In this document: positions 11,131 to 24,248 of the stretch, one piece after another
Numbering within the stretch: position 1 is the stretch's first letter
Layout: every line of letters starts with the position of its first letter
Assembly: GCA_964006375.1 (NCBI GenBank)
Contig: OZ023267.1
Span: 30,237,094-30,301,093, forward strand
From: Tillus elongatus
Lineage: Eukaryota > Arthropoda > Insecta > Coleoptera > Cleridae
DNA length: 64,000 bases
Direction of reading: 5' to 3'
Notes under the pieces: generated by a model
The model's input: the letters and a program-made list of their open reading frames with translations, nothing else
Told to the model about the DNA's origin: nothing
Database searches by the model: none
Position numbers and translations under genes: made by a program

Positions 11131-11514
11131 ATAACATAAGGAATTATTTAAACAACAAAATTTGAACTTTACCTTTTCGCTCCAAATTTGTCACAATTGA
11201 CAGGGATACAATTATTTTAAAGCAGCTACAGCGAAGCCATCGTAATACAGACCACCTGTATCTAAGTCGTGTGGCGGCACGAGTTTTGTATTGCTGTAAT
11301 CTCTCGAGCCGTATTATACTGCATGTTTTTAATATCAAATACCATTAATAAGTTAGTTAAAGTTCCGATATGGTATTAAGCTAAGGTTTTTTGACTAAAT
11401 ATTATTAAAATCAAGTAGGTTTTTATCAGTAAAACATAAAATGGCCAATAATCTTTAGTATAGACATTTATTTATAAGTCTGTCCATGTATTTATACGTC
11501 GTTACTGGCTTAGC
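11131..11514. other. no recognised feature
   Basis: AT-rich spacer between family G and the mariner element. No coding or structural signal found. Confidence 0.35.
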
Positions 11515-11539
11515 TACGAGGCCGGGTCAATAAAATCGC

Positions 11540-11855
11540 GACTTTTTGAATGAAGCACAGGTTTTTTGACAAAAAATCTTTTTTTTCTCAACATAGTCTC
11601 CTTTGAGCTTAATACACTGCGTCTAATTTTTTTATCCCTTCCAAAAAAATAAGATTTGTCGAGGTCCTCAAAATAGGTAATTGTTTGTGACATGATTTCA
11701 TCATTGGAGTCAAATATCTTTCCGCCGAGCCATTTCTTTAAGTTTGGAAACAAGAAATAGTCACTCGGCGATAAATCCGGAGAATAGGGCGGATGAAGGA
11801 GCAATTCGTAGCCCAATGAATGCAATTTCGCCATGGAGACTACACATGTGTGCAC
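11540..11855 (-). pseudogene. mariner transposase, C-terminal part
   Basis: Resumes the mariner frame after the gypsy fragment: HTCVVSMAKLHSLGYELL, then HPPYSPDLSPSDYFLFPNL with the third catalytic Asp, then KKWLGGKIFDSNDEI. It reads without a stop to near the left terminal repeat. Intact as a fragment but separated from the rest of the gene. Confidence 0.85.
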
Positions 11856-12560
11856 CAGTATACCAAAAATTACCCATACCTAGTGAATTCTCATTGTCTA
11901 TTGTCTCACCACTATCACCTACACTCCGACAGCTCCCATCTTTTTGAGTGTTGCCTGAGGATACACCCTGTATAATAGACAAATACTCCTGTGGCTTTTT
12001 CATAGATTTTCTCAACTGTGAACTATTTCTCCGGTAGATGTTACCCCTGTCATTCTTTACAATGTAGGATCTTGGTGTTTCATGTTTTCCTACAATTTTC
12101 CCTGGCTCCCACTTATTCTCTTTTCTAATTGTTATATTTTCACCTACTTCTAGATCTGCTCTTTCCTTAGTTTTCTTATCAAAATATTGTTTCATTATCT
12201 TATGTTTTTCCTTCAGTTTTCTCTGGACTACCATAGTCTTGAGTTTCAGATTCAGAATTTAGTTTGCAACCTCCTACTCACCAATAGCTGAGCTGGTGAG
12301 TATCCTACACCTATTATAATTGTGTTTCTATAATTTAATAACGATGTAGTCATATCACAGTCCTTTCTTAATATATTTTTAGCTATCTTCACCCCATTTT
12401 CTGCAAAGCCATTACTTTGAGGATAATTACGGCTACTAGTTGTTATTTTAAATCAAAATTCTTCTGAAAATTTCCTAAATTCATAAGATGAATGTGGCAT
12501 GTTGTCTGATATTAGTTCATCTGGTATACCATGAGTGGAGAACACTTGGTAAATGCGGTC
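11856..12560 (-). pseudogene. Ty3/gypsy integrase fragment inserted in mariner
   Basis: On the minus strand the fragment begins within the integrase core (VFSTHGIPDELISDN, then NYPQSNGFAENGVKIAKNI and GYSPAQLL). It continues into a C-terminal integrase part with ADLEVGENITIRKENKWEPG and a PRSYIV...NSSQLRKS block typical of the SH3-like GPY/F region of K02A2.6-type gypsy polyproteins. Reverse transcriptase, protease and a recognisable LTR are missing. The fragment sits between mariner residues ...KKKRPHLP and ...HTCVVSMAKLHS, replacing the second catalytic Asp block. Confidence 0.8.
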
Positions 12561-13290
12561 GTTTTTTCTTCAAATCATCATTGAATGGGTCCAATAAGTT
12601 GGCATAATATTCGCCATTGATTATTATTGAAGGTAATAAATATGGATTTTACCGCGTGCATCCAAAAAAAAAAACGGTCGCAATGAGTTTATTGGCTGAC
12701 AAACCCACCTTGGCCTTCTTCGGTGCCGATTCGTATGGAGAAACTCACTGTTTTGACTGCTGCTCGGTCTCTGGTGTGTTGTGGTGAATCCATGTTTCGT
12801 CCACGGTTACGAAACGGCGCAAAAACCAGTCCCTATTGCAGTTGAACATCGCCAAACACTGCGTCGAAGTTGTCACACGATTGCATTTGTGGTCGATTGT
12901 GAGCAAAAGTGGCACCCATATTGCGGATAGCTTTCTCATACCCAAGTGATCATGCAAAATAGAAACCACTGAGCCATGTGATATGCCTATGGCTTTCACA
13001 ATCTCCCGCACTTTAAATCTGTGATCTGCCAACAACAGATCGTGAACTTTTTCAATTGTTTCGGGAGTAGCGACCTCAACTGGGCGCCCAGAACATTCGG
13101 CGTGATTTGTGCTTATACGACCGCAACGAAATTCACTAAATCACTTTTTTACCATGTAAATTGATGGTGCAGAGTCGCCATAGTATTTATCAAGCTTAGA
13201 CTTGGTTTGAGTGATGTTTTTTTCCGCAAAAAATAATGTTTGATGATGATTTCGTTATAACTCAAGAGGTTGTCTGCTTCCAATGGCTAT
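12561..13290 (-). pseudogene. mariner transposase, N-terminal and central part
   Basis: Read from about 13290 downwards: an N-terminal stretch with KSKLDKYYGDSAPSI, one stop, FRCGRIST, then VEVATPETIEKVHDLLLADH, a helix-turn-helix with SHGSVVSIL (HTH_48-like), and VDETWIHHNTPETEQQSKQ with the first catalytic Asp. It continues with ESAPKKAKVGLSANKLIATV and NGEYYANLLD until the gypsy insertion near 12560. The DETWIHH and SAPKKAK blocks are hallmarks of mariner (DD34D) transposases. One stop and a small slip near 12745 and at the FFFW run are the visible breaks. Confidence 0.85.
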
Positions 13291-13312
13291 CTAACACAAA
13301 CTAAATGACGCA

Positions 13313-14749
13313 CAGTGTTGTTCTGTCAAAAAATTATTTGGTAATAGAAATTTTGCGAAAGCGTAATAGAAGGTAATAGATTCTGGATTGAAAGTAATAA
13401 AAACGTAATAGTAAGAGAAAATTAATGAAGTTGATTAAGACTAGCAAAAAATCCTTGTATTATGGAAAATGTTGTAGGTTCGGAACTCGGAACAAAAAAG
13501 AACGGTAAGTTATGTCATATACTCCATCAGCACGACACGGCACTGCTTGACGTATGGAGTCACAGAACTCAGACTCAGAACAAGGATAAATGACATTTGG
13601 AGTAAATGCCATCTACATTTAGACCACGAACTATCATAATCAAAGAATAAGAAGTTCATTGTCAATCTAAATGTCAGAAATATGACAGTTTACAGCTTTA
13701 TCGATGATAGGGAGAACTGTATGACCTCCTTTATATAACCGGTGCATTTCTTGAGTGAAAATAACGGGACCACTCAAATTTTGGTATAGCAGATTGGCTT
13801 CGGTAAACATGAAAAACTTGACTGAAAAATAGAGCATTCTTTATTCGAATATAAAGTTAAAAAAAAACGTTTTTCAAACATACAGTCAAAAGAAAAACAA
13901 GAGCCTTTTCATTAAAAGTATGTCTACTCATTTCAAATGGTTAATGTAATCAGTTTGAAAGAAAATCAAGAACAAATCAAAAAAGAAAAACACAGCAGTC
14001 TTATATATAACATATAAAAAACAAAAATAAATTATCATGATTTATTCATCAAGTTGATGTAACAAAAGGTCAGAAATAATTTAAATCAGTTATTCATCCA
14101 AGTTTTTATTTTTATTAAAACGTTAGATCCTCCTGACTAAACAGATCTGAATCTTCATTGATATAACAATTTAACAAAGTATCACTGGGTTCAAAACAGT
14201 TGCTTTAATTTAAGAACTGTTTGGTGAAAATCAAAGAACTACATGTCTCCACATTTAATCGGTTTCTTAATTTTGTTTTGATCGAATTTAGCTGACAAAA
14301 AATTCTCTCAGCTAAGCACGATCTCGGAACTGTCGGATGGTTGCTTGTTTTATGTTGCACATAGATAAACATAAAAATGTTGCGGATTGTGAAATTGTTT
14401 AGTTGTACTTTTTTGCACATTCTTCGATCTCGCGCGGTTTAAACTATCAGGTGACAGGGACTGCACACACGAAATTTCGCTTTGCGCAAGTCTGCCACTG
14501 CGAACGCATACGTTTGATTGGTGAAGAGATTGCAAATATTTCTATCGGTCCAGGCACAGAACCTGGATGACAAGACAGGAAACAATGCTTAAAAGTGGAA
14601 CCTCTTAATTTAAGAGGGCGCTGCAGGTAAAAATCAGAGAAGGTTAAATAGTAATAGATTTTCCATAATTTTTCAAAAGGTGTAATAACGTAATAGAATG
14701 TATTTTTAGTAATAGATCTATTACAACTGTAATAGCAAGAACAACACTG
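13313..14749 (-). mobile_element. hAT-type element, 1437 bp, 8-bp TSD
   Basis: The ends are cagtgttgttct at 13313-13324 and its exact reverse complement at 14738-14749. It is flanked by a perfect 8-bp duplication, atgacgca (13305-13312 and 14750-14757), as expected for hAT transposons. The sub-terminal regions are rich in GTAATAGA-type motifs on both sides. Inside is a fragment of a hAT transposase C-terminus on the minus strand (14205-14420), but no complete transposase, so the copy is an internally deleted, non-autonomous one. It interrupts the 5' part of the mariner element. Confidence 0.9.
14205..14420 (-). pseudogene. hAT transposase dimerisation-domain fragment
   Basis: The stretch NHPTVPRSCLAERIFCQLNS followed by TKLRNRLNVET matches the hAT C-terminal dimerisation pattern (PxSxxxSERxFS...TxxRxRLxPE). 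It lies in the hAT element at 13313-14749 and supports that classification. Upstream frames are broken. Confidence 0.75.
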
Positions 14750-14989
14750 ATGACGCAGCTTGTTCGAAATTTGACAGGAATCAACTGACGGATGCTTGTT
14801 GACAGGAGCAGTGTTGCCCTTCTTCTGAAGAGGCGGGAAATTCAAAAAATTACGGATTTATTGACCAGCCCTCGTAATAAACTAGTAACTTGTGCAGTGT
14901 TCAACAGATAAAAACCCATGTATTAAGAGTAGATTCATAAAAGGCCAAGCCTATATGTGTCTATGACATCATGAACTTGATTACTGTGC

Positions 14990-15480
14990 CACAAGATCGA
15001 TATTCACTCCCTTCTAGAATATTTGGAGATGATATGTTTCCGGAAAGATGTCTGCTTAAAGAGAATTCGGAAGGTAAGATACTCTTGGAAAGAACGAGGA
15101 TTCCTAGCGAACTGTCCGATAAGTGGATAATTTGACGCTAAAAGCTGCGCTTTTAAACTTTGCGGATTAAATGTCGGAAGCAGATGTACTACAGAAGCAA
15201 TTTCCGAGAACAATTATTGATGAGATCATTCACCACTTTTCGTTTATGGCCTATAGACGTAAGATTCACTGGGATAGATAAATCTCCTATAAGGCGAATA
15301 GCTCGTTGTTGAATAAAATCTAGGAGGAATAATATTATCTTTAGGGCAACATCCTAGGTACAAGAACAGTATTTCAACTGTGCTTTATACAGCGTGATGA
15401 GAAATAACTTCTAACCTGAAGAAGACGCCCAAGCCTCTTTGCTGCTCTCTTTGCAAAAGAACAGGATGAGTTGTGATAAG
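14990..15480 (-). pseudogene. decayed LINE ORF2 C-terminus
   Basis: On the minus strand a block reads LYKAQLKYCSCT-stop-DVALKIIL and continues FIQQRAIRLIGDLSIPVN and SIGHKR, matching the post-RT segment of CR1/Jockey-like LINEs (compare SIKKRDIRLIGD at about 19640). After several stops it continues into an SFRKHIISKYSRRE tail near 15004. Old and heavily mutated. Confidence 0.6.
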
Positions 15481-16798
15481 GCAATGATCAGACTTGAGTA
15501 GGAAATAGAAGGTTAGTGCTTTGTAGGTTTCGGGACTAGTCGTCAGACAAATCAAGAGTACAGTCTATACGGTCACTTATATCTGGAACCTTCTCAGCTG
15601 CTAGCAAATAGTTCAGCAGCTCGTCCTGCGCCATTCACAACATTAGAAAATCGAGACAGTTAGAATTATGCATCTTAAAATCGCCGAGGGGACAACTTCG
15701 AAATTAGGGTAGTTTTGTACAAAATATGTAACATAACTGGGTCCATAATCAGAAAATTCGTTGTCGAAGTCGTCTCCAGAGGAACAGCAAACGAACCTAG
15801 AAACTTGGTGGAGTTCAGTAAAATTGTAAGCCACCTGACGTCATAAGAAATGGCCTCCACAGAGTTATAAAATCCGCCTGGAATTGTGTCAGAACGTAGT
15901 AAAAATTAATAAATTCTCAAGAGTTTCTCGCATTTAAACAAAAATGAGTCAGCAGTTGGAGGTATAATACAGCATGTCACACGTTGGGCGCCGTTAAATA
16001 TATGCCTTTGTTATCATTACTTTATATTTTAGACTTCATCTTTTTGTTATTTATTTCAGAACTTAACACAGTTTTTACATTTTTTTACGAAAATCTAAGC
16101 TGGCGGCATCCAAGGAAAGTGAATTATGTTTTTTTTAGTATATCTAGATGTTATAACAAAATATAAACGCATTCTGGTTTTCACAGGAACAAGCAGATAT
16201 ATTATAAAGAATAAAATCAGCAAGAAACTTGAGTGTGGTTTGCAATTTGGTATCGCTAAATGTTTTCCTCTCGGATCTGCTTAAATAAGTGATAAAACTC
16301 CACAAGCTTATAATATAAATCCCTATAAATGTCACAACGAATTTTATTAAGTCAACAATAAACCAGACCAGTGCAAAGGGAAGTTAGGAAAACAGATCTT
16401 AGTAGAGTACTGGCAATTTAGTTTCCGATATTCGCCAATGTTGCCCTGCCAAGTATTGATCTCATTCGGTTACCATGCTGGCAAAATAAATTCTATTAGG
16501 GAGAACAAATTTTGGGACGTAGAAATAATGAAATAATGTTCAGATGTTGCACATGTAGACGTTGGCCGAAATGTAGTTTATTAAAGTACAAATGTTACAG
16601 GCATTTTGGAAGTAATGGACTAAATCAGATTTCTATTTATGTAATAGTATACCCCGACTTACTTTCATTATAATGTTAACTAAGAGTAATGTGAAAAAAG
16701 GTTGTAGCAAGTGTATTATTGTAGCGAATTTTAACCCAAACTGTGTTCTGCCAATAAATTAAAAGCGAAGTTGTGATGGCTAAAAAGTAAATTTGATT

Positions 16799-16800
<2 letters not shown>
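15481..16800. other. no recognised feature
   Basis: Short frames only. No domain, repeat or RNA signal was recognised. The minus-strand frame at 15643-15834 could be upstream remains of the neighbouring LINE, but nothing in it is diagnostic. Confidence 0.35.

Positions 16801-16877
<77 letters not shown>
16801..16877. repeat. (TA)n microsatellite 6
   Basis: TA repeat with no family G flanks visible on either side, unlike most others in the window. Confidence 0.95.
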
Positions 16878-16878
<1 letters not shown>

Positions 16879-17310
16879 CAAATAATACAGCCTGTATTAT
16901 ACAACTTGGTTATTTTAAGCAGAAATATTCCATCATCTGTGTCAAATTGTAAAGCGAGGTGAAAGTGCAGATACCTCCCCGTGGTGAGTTCTGGGTAAAT
17001 TTGGGATTCTGCGTGTGTGTTACCATACGAGAGTGTCAAGTTTAGCGAAAGACTGTACAACAGTTAGCAGGTGGTAGTGGATTTTTCCTTTACATGATAG
17101 TTAATGATTTTTTCACGCCGGAAGAGGTATCACCCCTTACATCAACGGACGTTTCCGATTCTGGTGTATGAGTCGGTACCCCTTATAAACAAAAATGATG
17201 ATGGCTCGTCCTTTTACACAAGATTCCTGAGATAAAATACTCCTCCATTCGGATCTCCGGGAGAGGGGTGTGCGGGGGACGCCGGCATCAAGATTTAACA
17301 TATCTTTCTC
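16878..17310. other. no recognised feature
   Basis: Non-repetitive as far as can be seen. Open frames on the minus strand (17137-17325 and 17288-17473) have no recognisable domain, and the second overlaps the LINE endonuclease on the other strand. Confidence 0.35.
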
Positions 17311-20062
17311 GAATATACGTAGCATACATTCTAACCTGAACTCCGTCCACCATTTCCTCTATGCTAATAGGCCCCAACTCCTCTTCCACACCGAAACCTA
17401 AATCAGTGCTAAAACAGCCACTAATCACCTTAATTTCCCGGGGTATGAGCTCCTTGCTTCCTTTAGATTGCATGGAGGTGTGTGCGCATACGTCCGTAGC
17501 AATATACCCTGCACCAGACTCCCCAATTTAAAAGCTGGAAGAAAAGACATACTTTGGATAAAACTCTCTCTCAGGGCTGCAACTAAATTTATCTGCTGCA
17601 TTTACCGGTCACCTTCTGACAACAACTTTGTCCAGCTTTTCGAATACCTTTCTGAAAAAACCGACCATCTTTCTGAATATCCGTCCTCCGAGATCACTAT
17701 TATCGGTGACTTCAATGTTCATAATAAGGAATGGCTAGGATCTTAAAAAACCAATCCACAAGGGAGAGCAGCGGATGCGTTTTCAGTCAACAATTCTTTA
17801 GCCAATATGGTTCAGCAACCTACTTACTTTCCTCGCATTCCAACACACAGCTCAAATCCCTTGGATCTCCTTCTTATGACAAAACCTGAATGCTATAACA
17901 CATCAGTCAGCTTGGTCGCTCAGACCACGGCGTGGTCACTGCTTCCTGCGCAGTGCAACCCGAGGTCACACAGTCATTACACCCACGTACCGTTTGGCAC
18001 TACAACTCCGCGAACTGGCACGAAATGCGGGATTACTTTTCCTCATTTCCATGGGCGTCTGTCAGCTTCTCTCATCCTGACCGCACTGATATCGCACAAA
18101 AGGCCACTGAAATTATCCAAGTTGGCATGGAATTATCTATTCCACGTACACAGAAAACCTCTTCAGCCACTCAAAAGCCCTGCTTCTTTAAATCCTGTGA
18201 CAAGGCCAGACTTGAAAAGGTCAAAGCTCACAAAACGCTTCTACACAATCCCAGTCAAGAAAACCGTCAAGCATTCAACGACGCAAGAAACTGGTATAAC
18301 GGCATTTTTTTGAGGCAACAAACTCATGAAATAACCACACTAAAAAGAAAATCCTCTCAAGCTCCAACGGCAGAAAACCCTTCTGGACTCTTGTTAAATT
18401 TATTGGGAATAATTTCTGCAAGAGAACGTTCCCACCTCTTGTTTCAGGGGATGAAATCGTTTCTACCGCCCTGGGTAAGGCTGAACTTTTCACCTCGTTG
18501 TTCGCCGGCAATTGTACTCTTAACCCACCTCCAAATGTCCAACCACCAACAGTCCCCAATGTCGCGCATAAAATGACGGATATCACTTTCAAAACTAAAA
18601 AAGTACGAAATATGCTCTCTTCTTTTGATACAGGAAAGCGTCTGGCCTTGACGAGGTCCCAGCGATTGTTCTCAAAAAATGTGCACCACATCTTGTTCTT
18701 GTCCTGACTTGTCTGTTTCAGACATCTTACAACAGAGGCGTATTCCCTAGTAACTGGAAAACTGCTCAAGTACAACCCGTCCCCTAGAAGGGATCCAAAG
18801 TGCTTCCTAGCAACTAAATGCCTATTTCTCTCCTTTCAGTCGTCTCTAAAGGGATGGAAAACTATATAAACACCGAACTACTAAAATTCCTTGAAAAACA
18901 CAGTCTAATCCACGACAGGCAGTTTGGATTCCGTCGGCGCAGATCAAGTGCCGACCTTCTTTCCTTTGTCACCAATTCTTGGAACAAGTCTATGGAACTA
19001 CACGGTGAATCCCAGATTGTCGCTCTAGACAAAGCATTCGACCAGGTCTGGCACGCAGCGCTGCTTAATAAACTTCCGGCCTATGGCCCACCGCCAAAAC
19101 TCTGTACCTGGACAGCAAATTTCCTCTCCAACCGGAGCATTTCTGTTGTCGTTGATGGCCATTCCTTTAAACGGCATCCAATTAATGCACGAGTCCCTCA
19201 AGGCTTAGCTTTAGCCCCTACTTTGTTTATTCTCCACATCAATGGATGGTTCTCTCTCTCTCTGTGGATCTCCAAAAAATATTGGACTGGGGAAGTAGAA
19301 ATCTTGTACAGTTCAACTCCGCCAGTCTCAGTCTTGCTTTCTATCTCATAAGAGATACACCAGCCCTAAACCCATCAGAATGAGCAACCAACTTATTCAA
19401 AGTAATGAGTCCAATTCATTTGTTGGCATTTCTGTGGATCGAAAGCTCAATTGGCACCAACATGTCACATCAATTGCAGAAGCGGTTGCTAAGAAATTAT
19501 GTTTCCTCTTCCTCTTGCTCGCAAATAGTTTTCACCAGCTAATCTCTATACATTATATACTTCACAAATAAGGCCAAACCTCGAATACTGCTCCCACATC
19601 TGGGGAGCCGCTGCCGATTCTACACTCGCTATCCTGGACTCCATTAAGAAGAGGGATATACGTCTCATCGGTGACCATACTCTCACCCAAAGGCCACCAT
19701 CTCTTGCCGACGGACGTGCCGTTGGTGACCTCTCTTTTTTATAGATATCTGCACAGACACTGCTCAGAGGAGCTTTCTCCCATAGTTCCTTCACCTACTG
19801 CCCCCAACAGATCTACCAGGGGAACAGAGCAAATGAAACCTTTTACTGTCCAGGTCACAAGACATGGAACATCTTGTTATGCCCGCTTTTTTGTCCCGAG
19901 GACTTCCAGTTTGGGGAATTCGTTGCCGGCACATGTTTTTTCTTCTCCTCCGAACCTTCAAGTCCAGAATTAACAAGGTGCCCCTTTCCTCCTTGTGGAC
20001 ACCCAGGGTACTATAGTATTTAGGCAGTGGGCGCTCGTGGTGTCTTGTCGAAATAAAAAAAT
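17310..20062 (+). pseudogene. CR1/Jockey-like LINE ORF2, decayed, YADD box deleted
   Basis: A long LINE relic in several frames. Endonuclease: FPGYELL, HGGVCAYVRSNIPC, IIGDFNVHNKEWLG (about 17697-17740) and the PLDLLL motif. Linker 17932-18300. Reverse transcriptase: PISLLSVVSKGMENYI (18822), RQFGFRRRRSSADLL, ALDKAFDQVWH (19023, two residues short of the usual LDISKAFD), ARVPQGLALAPTLFILHIN; then the sequence jumps into a low-complexity SLSLWIS segment where the catalytic YADD should be. C-terminus: VGISVDRKLNWHQHVT, RPNLEYCSHIWGAA, RLIGDHTLTQRPPSLADG. It ends in an A-rich tail near 20062. Two further fragments of this family lie at 31689-32444 and 41839-42483. Confidence 0.8.
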
Positions 20063-20584
20063 AAGTGTTGGGAGTAAAACATGTATAAGTTATTGCAAAC
20101 AAATATTTCACATTTTCGTGAAAAATAATTGTTTAGCAAATTTTCACAAAAAACATAATTTTCGTGGAACATTACTTTAACCAATTTTTATAAAGCAAAT
20201 GGGAATTTTCGTTAAAGAATCTTTTTGAAAATTTCTATTCAAATATATTGTTGGAATTATTGACAAAAAGCTTTTTGTGGATAATTATATTTTAGCAGGT
20301 GTATAAATAGAGTAAAGAGAGCTGCTCAGAAGAATCTGAGCAGTTTTTTTCAGAAACATTTTAAGTTTACTTTCGGAAATTATTGTACTTTTTCAAATAA
20401 TAACTATGTTGTGGTTACGTAACCCAGCTCAAAAGATCGCCTCTACCAGTATGACGTCCTACTGGGTGAGGAAACAGCGAAGGTGCTCTCTTTCAAACTA
20501 TTATCAATTTACCTTCAAACAGACTTTACTTTATTCACTTAATGCAAACTGACATAACTCAACTCTTACTTGATTTATGATTAT
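20063..20584. other. no gene; small stem-loop
   Basis: No coding signal. A perfect stem-loop CTGCTCAGAAGAATCTGAGCAG at about 20322-20343 is followed by a T run, 25-30 bp after a TATAAATA at 20301-20308. It may be part of a retroelement promoter; no second copy was found. Confidence 0.3.
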
Positions 20585-20930
20585 TGGCTTAACCTCGTAT
20601 AAGTAAACAGCCTATAATTCTCAAGTTATTTCATAAAGCCCCTTTATTTAAATCATATAATTACTTCTCAATTTATCACTTAGGCTCGTATAAATAGCAA
20701 ACGTAATTTAAAGTTAGCTATTTCTCAAATTAATTCATAAAGCCCCTATATTTGAATATGATAATTACTTCTCAATTTATAACTTAGCCTCGTATAAATA
20801 ATAAACGTAATTTAAACTTAGCTATTTCTCAAATTATTTCATAAAGCCCCATTATTTGAATATGATAATTACTTTTCAATTTATAACTTAGCCTCGTATA
20901 AATAATAAACGTCATTTAAACTCTAGCTAC
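20585..20930. repeat. 104-bp tandem repeat, about 3.3 units
   Basis: The landmark cataaagcccc recurs at 20632, 20736 and 20840, exactly 104 bp apart, within units holding cctcgtataaata, acgtaatttaaa and tgataattacttctcaattt. Units 2 and 3 are more alike than unit 1. AT-rich satellite-like array. Confidence 0.88.
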
Positions 20931-22200
20931 AATTTACTTTTATAGGAGCTATTTATTAAATGATTACCTAAAACCACCCCTAATCATATACTTATTGAAA
21001 ATACTCCTCAATGTATAACTTAAACAAATGAGAACATGTACAATAACCAAACAAGCCATGTTCAATGAGAATTTACTCACCCTTTATTCCAGAAAACACT
21101 GGACTTACTGCAACTGACGAGGTTCACGAGGCAATGCTAATGGGCTCCCGAGAACGTTTTTTTAAACTAGCTCTCAAGTTTATAGATAAAGACGGTGTGA
21201 ATAGTGTGAGGCCCTTGAATCTAAGAGATATAGTATTAAGACGCTATCTGAACTACATTGTAACCCCACAGCATGTGTTTCGTTACGTAAACAATTTTTA
21301 AGCGCGTCTGGCTCAACTAACACTTTAGTTTTAATGGGACCACATATGTGAAACTTAGCGTGAAACTTGTTCACATAATGCCGTGTCCATTTAATACCTA
21401 CAGAGAATTTTCATAACAAAATAGCGTTGTGAGCAGGGTGAGAAAATACATTCCTTACATCTGTTTAAAAATTAGAAGGCCGATCAAACCTTGTGAAAAA
21501 AATGTAGGTTTCTATTTAAAATAGGAAAGTTGGTACCGACTTTTGGAGCAACTGTAAGGACTGAAAATATTTTAGGTAGGACGCACAAAATCGATTATGG
21601 ACGCAGACCAAATTTTAAGTTTATAATCCAAGTGCAAGTTGAAAAACTTATAATGCACGGCCTACGCAAATCATCCTGTATAATACACGTAAAACCTATT
21701 TAGCGACAAAGATTACTAATAATTATGAATTCAGATGCTACGTAAATAGGATAACTCAATTAAAGAGAACAGGAAACTAATTTACGTAAACACTGCGTTC
21801 ATATATTATGTATTATCAGCTTAACCTTGCTTGCAGTATTAGAGAAATAGAAGAGTGTACACATTATAATCTTATCAGAACTTTAACGTCAATACACATC
21901 TTAAAAATTATGTTATCAAGTTAAAGTGTAGACGATACAAATCGGATCAACATGGGTTCTCTAGAGTATCAACTTATAAATAAATGACTTATGTCTTTGA
22001 GGAAAACACAAATAAGGTATAATATTCCATCAGGGTAAAATAAGCACACTTGAAATGCTTAGATACCATTTAACTTTTTTTATACAAAAGCTGTATTACT
22101 AGGATTTATTTGGATTTTTTTTAAATTCTGGCCTAGAAATTGCCTTATGGTATGAAAAGTATTTCATTGGAATTCAATCGTCTTCTAAAAATATCAAGCT
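20931..22200. other. no recognised feature; one unassigned open frame
   Basis: Mostly AT-rich sequence. A 78-codon frame at 21065-21301 (+) has ordinary amino-acid composition (MGSRERFFKLALKFIDKDG) but no recognised domain, no visible splice context and no repeat copy. I cannot assign it. Confidence 0.3.
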
Positions 22201-22204
22201 ACAC

Positions 22205-22404
22205 AATAACCAAAAGCCTGGATGCAGCAAGTGCGTTATGTTAGTGAATTTTCATAGAAATGATCTGGCACAAAATATTTTATTATAACTTTTTTTTATC
22301 GTAATATAGAAATCTAAATTTTGATTTTGGTGTATAGTTTACTTTTTATCTCGTAAACCTATTTACCAAATTTGGTTATCATAGATTTTTAATTTTTTAA
22401 GAAA
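22205..22404 (+). repeat. family G, internally deleted copy
   Basis: Starts with the terminal motif gatgcagcaagtgcgttatg at about 22215, loses most of the usual body, and rejoins at ttttgattttggtgtatagt. Confidence 0.6.
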
Positions 22405-23140
<736 letters not shown>

Positions 23141-23455
23141 TCGGAACGCAGCAAGTGCGCTACGGAAGTGAATTTTCATAAAAATATTTTTAATAGGAAA
23201 TATGTCTTTTTAAATGTAAGCAGGCATCAAATCTGGTTACAGGTATAACCTATATAGTAGAAACAATGTACCATATTTTATCAAAATAACTTTATTTTTT
23301 GAAAATATACACATATTTTCTGAGAATAAACCTAAAATGTTTCCGAAAAAACTGGTTTCCTAGGCAACGAACCTTAGATTAATAGCAAATTGAGTTATTG
23401 AAATTTAAAGCATTTCATGAAGATTCGCTACCAAAACGCACTTACTCTGGCTCGA
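23141..23455 (+). repeat. family G terminal-inverted-repeat block (copy 2)
   Basis: From gaacgcagcaagtgcgctac (23146) to accaaaacgcacttactctg (about 23443). The right end has mutated away from CTGCGTC. Confidence 0.65.
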
Positions 23456-24248
23456 ATTTCTTTCTTACAAACATGCATTATATTTCGATAAAAAATTCAA
23501 AAATGGAAAAGTGCAATAAGGGATGTTCAGAAAAAAGTTGTATCAATAACGACTTATGGGCCAGCCTGTGAGGGTTATAAGAATTTTTTAAGATGCAGTT
23601 CAAAACACCATTTTTTCTCGTATCTTGTATAATAACGAATATACTGCGCTTTACCGTAGACATGCATCACCCTGTATATATATATATAAGCAATAAAAAC
23701 TGAAACTAACCTTGGATATGGATTTTAGGGTACCTACTTTGAACTCATTTGAAGAAATCTTTTCAAAGTTCAAAAGTCGCGGTCTCCTAATAATCATTAA
23801 ACTATAAACTTAATTAAAACTTCTGCCAAAGCATCAGAGTAAGGTTTTGTTTGAAATGAATTTTCTGTAAATGTTTTAGTAAAATGAAGGACAATGACAG
23901 TTGAAGTTGAAAATTAAGAGTTTAAAGCACTTTCTTAACGACATTTTCTCTACATAATTTGTATTTTTTTCAGGTTCTTTGCCTTAATGTTTCCAATTTT
24001 GACGTTTCAAATCGCGACTTTGACGTTTTGCGGTAAACTCCAATTTGTTTCTTTAAATGCCTATAACTTTTTTGCCCTTCAACTTACAGACCTAAATTTT
24101 GGTAAATAGTTTACTTTTTCAATTCGCACACGTTCAACAAATTTGTTTGACACAACTTTGTTTTCAGAGATATAACAATTTTCCCTGTAAAAGGAAGGTA
24201 CTCACCAAATTTGATCAAAATCGGCCTATTATTTTTTGAGTTATCGAT

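Larger units (their letters stand above)
11517..14874 (-). mobile_element. mariner element, twice interrupted
   Basis: Flanked by TA on both sides (11515-11516 and 14875-14876), the target duplication of mariner transposons. The terminal inverted repeats are cgaggccgggtcaataaaat on the left and, reverse-complemented, cgagggctggtcaataaatc on the right (16 of 20 match). Removing the gypsy fragment (about 11856-12560) and the hAT element with its extra TSD copy (13305-14749) leaves about 1.2 kb, a normal mariner length. The transposase runs on the minus strand. It is non-functional. Confidence 0.85.

Noticed and set aside
17137..17473. Possible host exon on the minus strand
   Set aside because: Overlaps the LINE endonuclease on the other strand; no domain and no convincing splice context.
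20322..20350. Stem-loop plus T run as a bacterial-type terminator
   Set aside because: The window is clearly from an animal; the structure may be incidental or part of a retroelement, so it is only mentioned.
20585..20930. CRISPR-like array
   Set aside because: The 104-bp units are contiguous tandem repeats without unique spacers, and the genome is eukaryotic.
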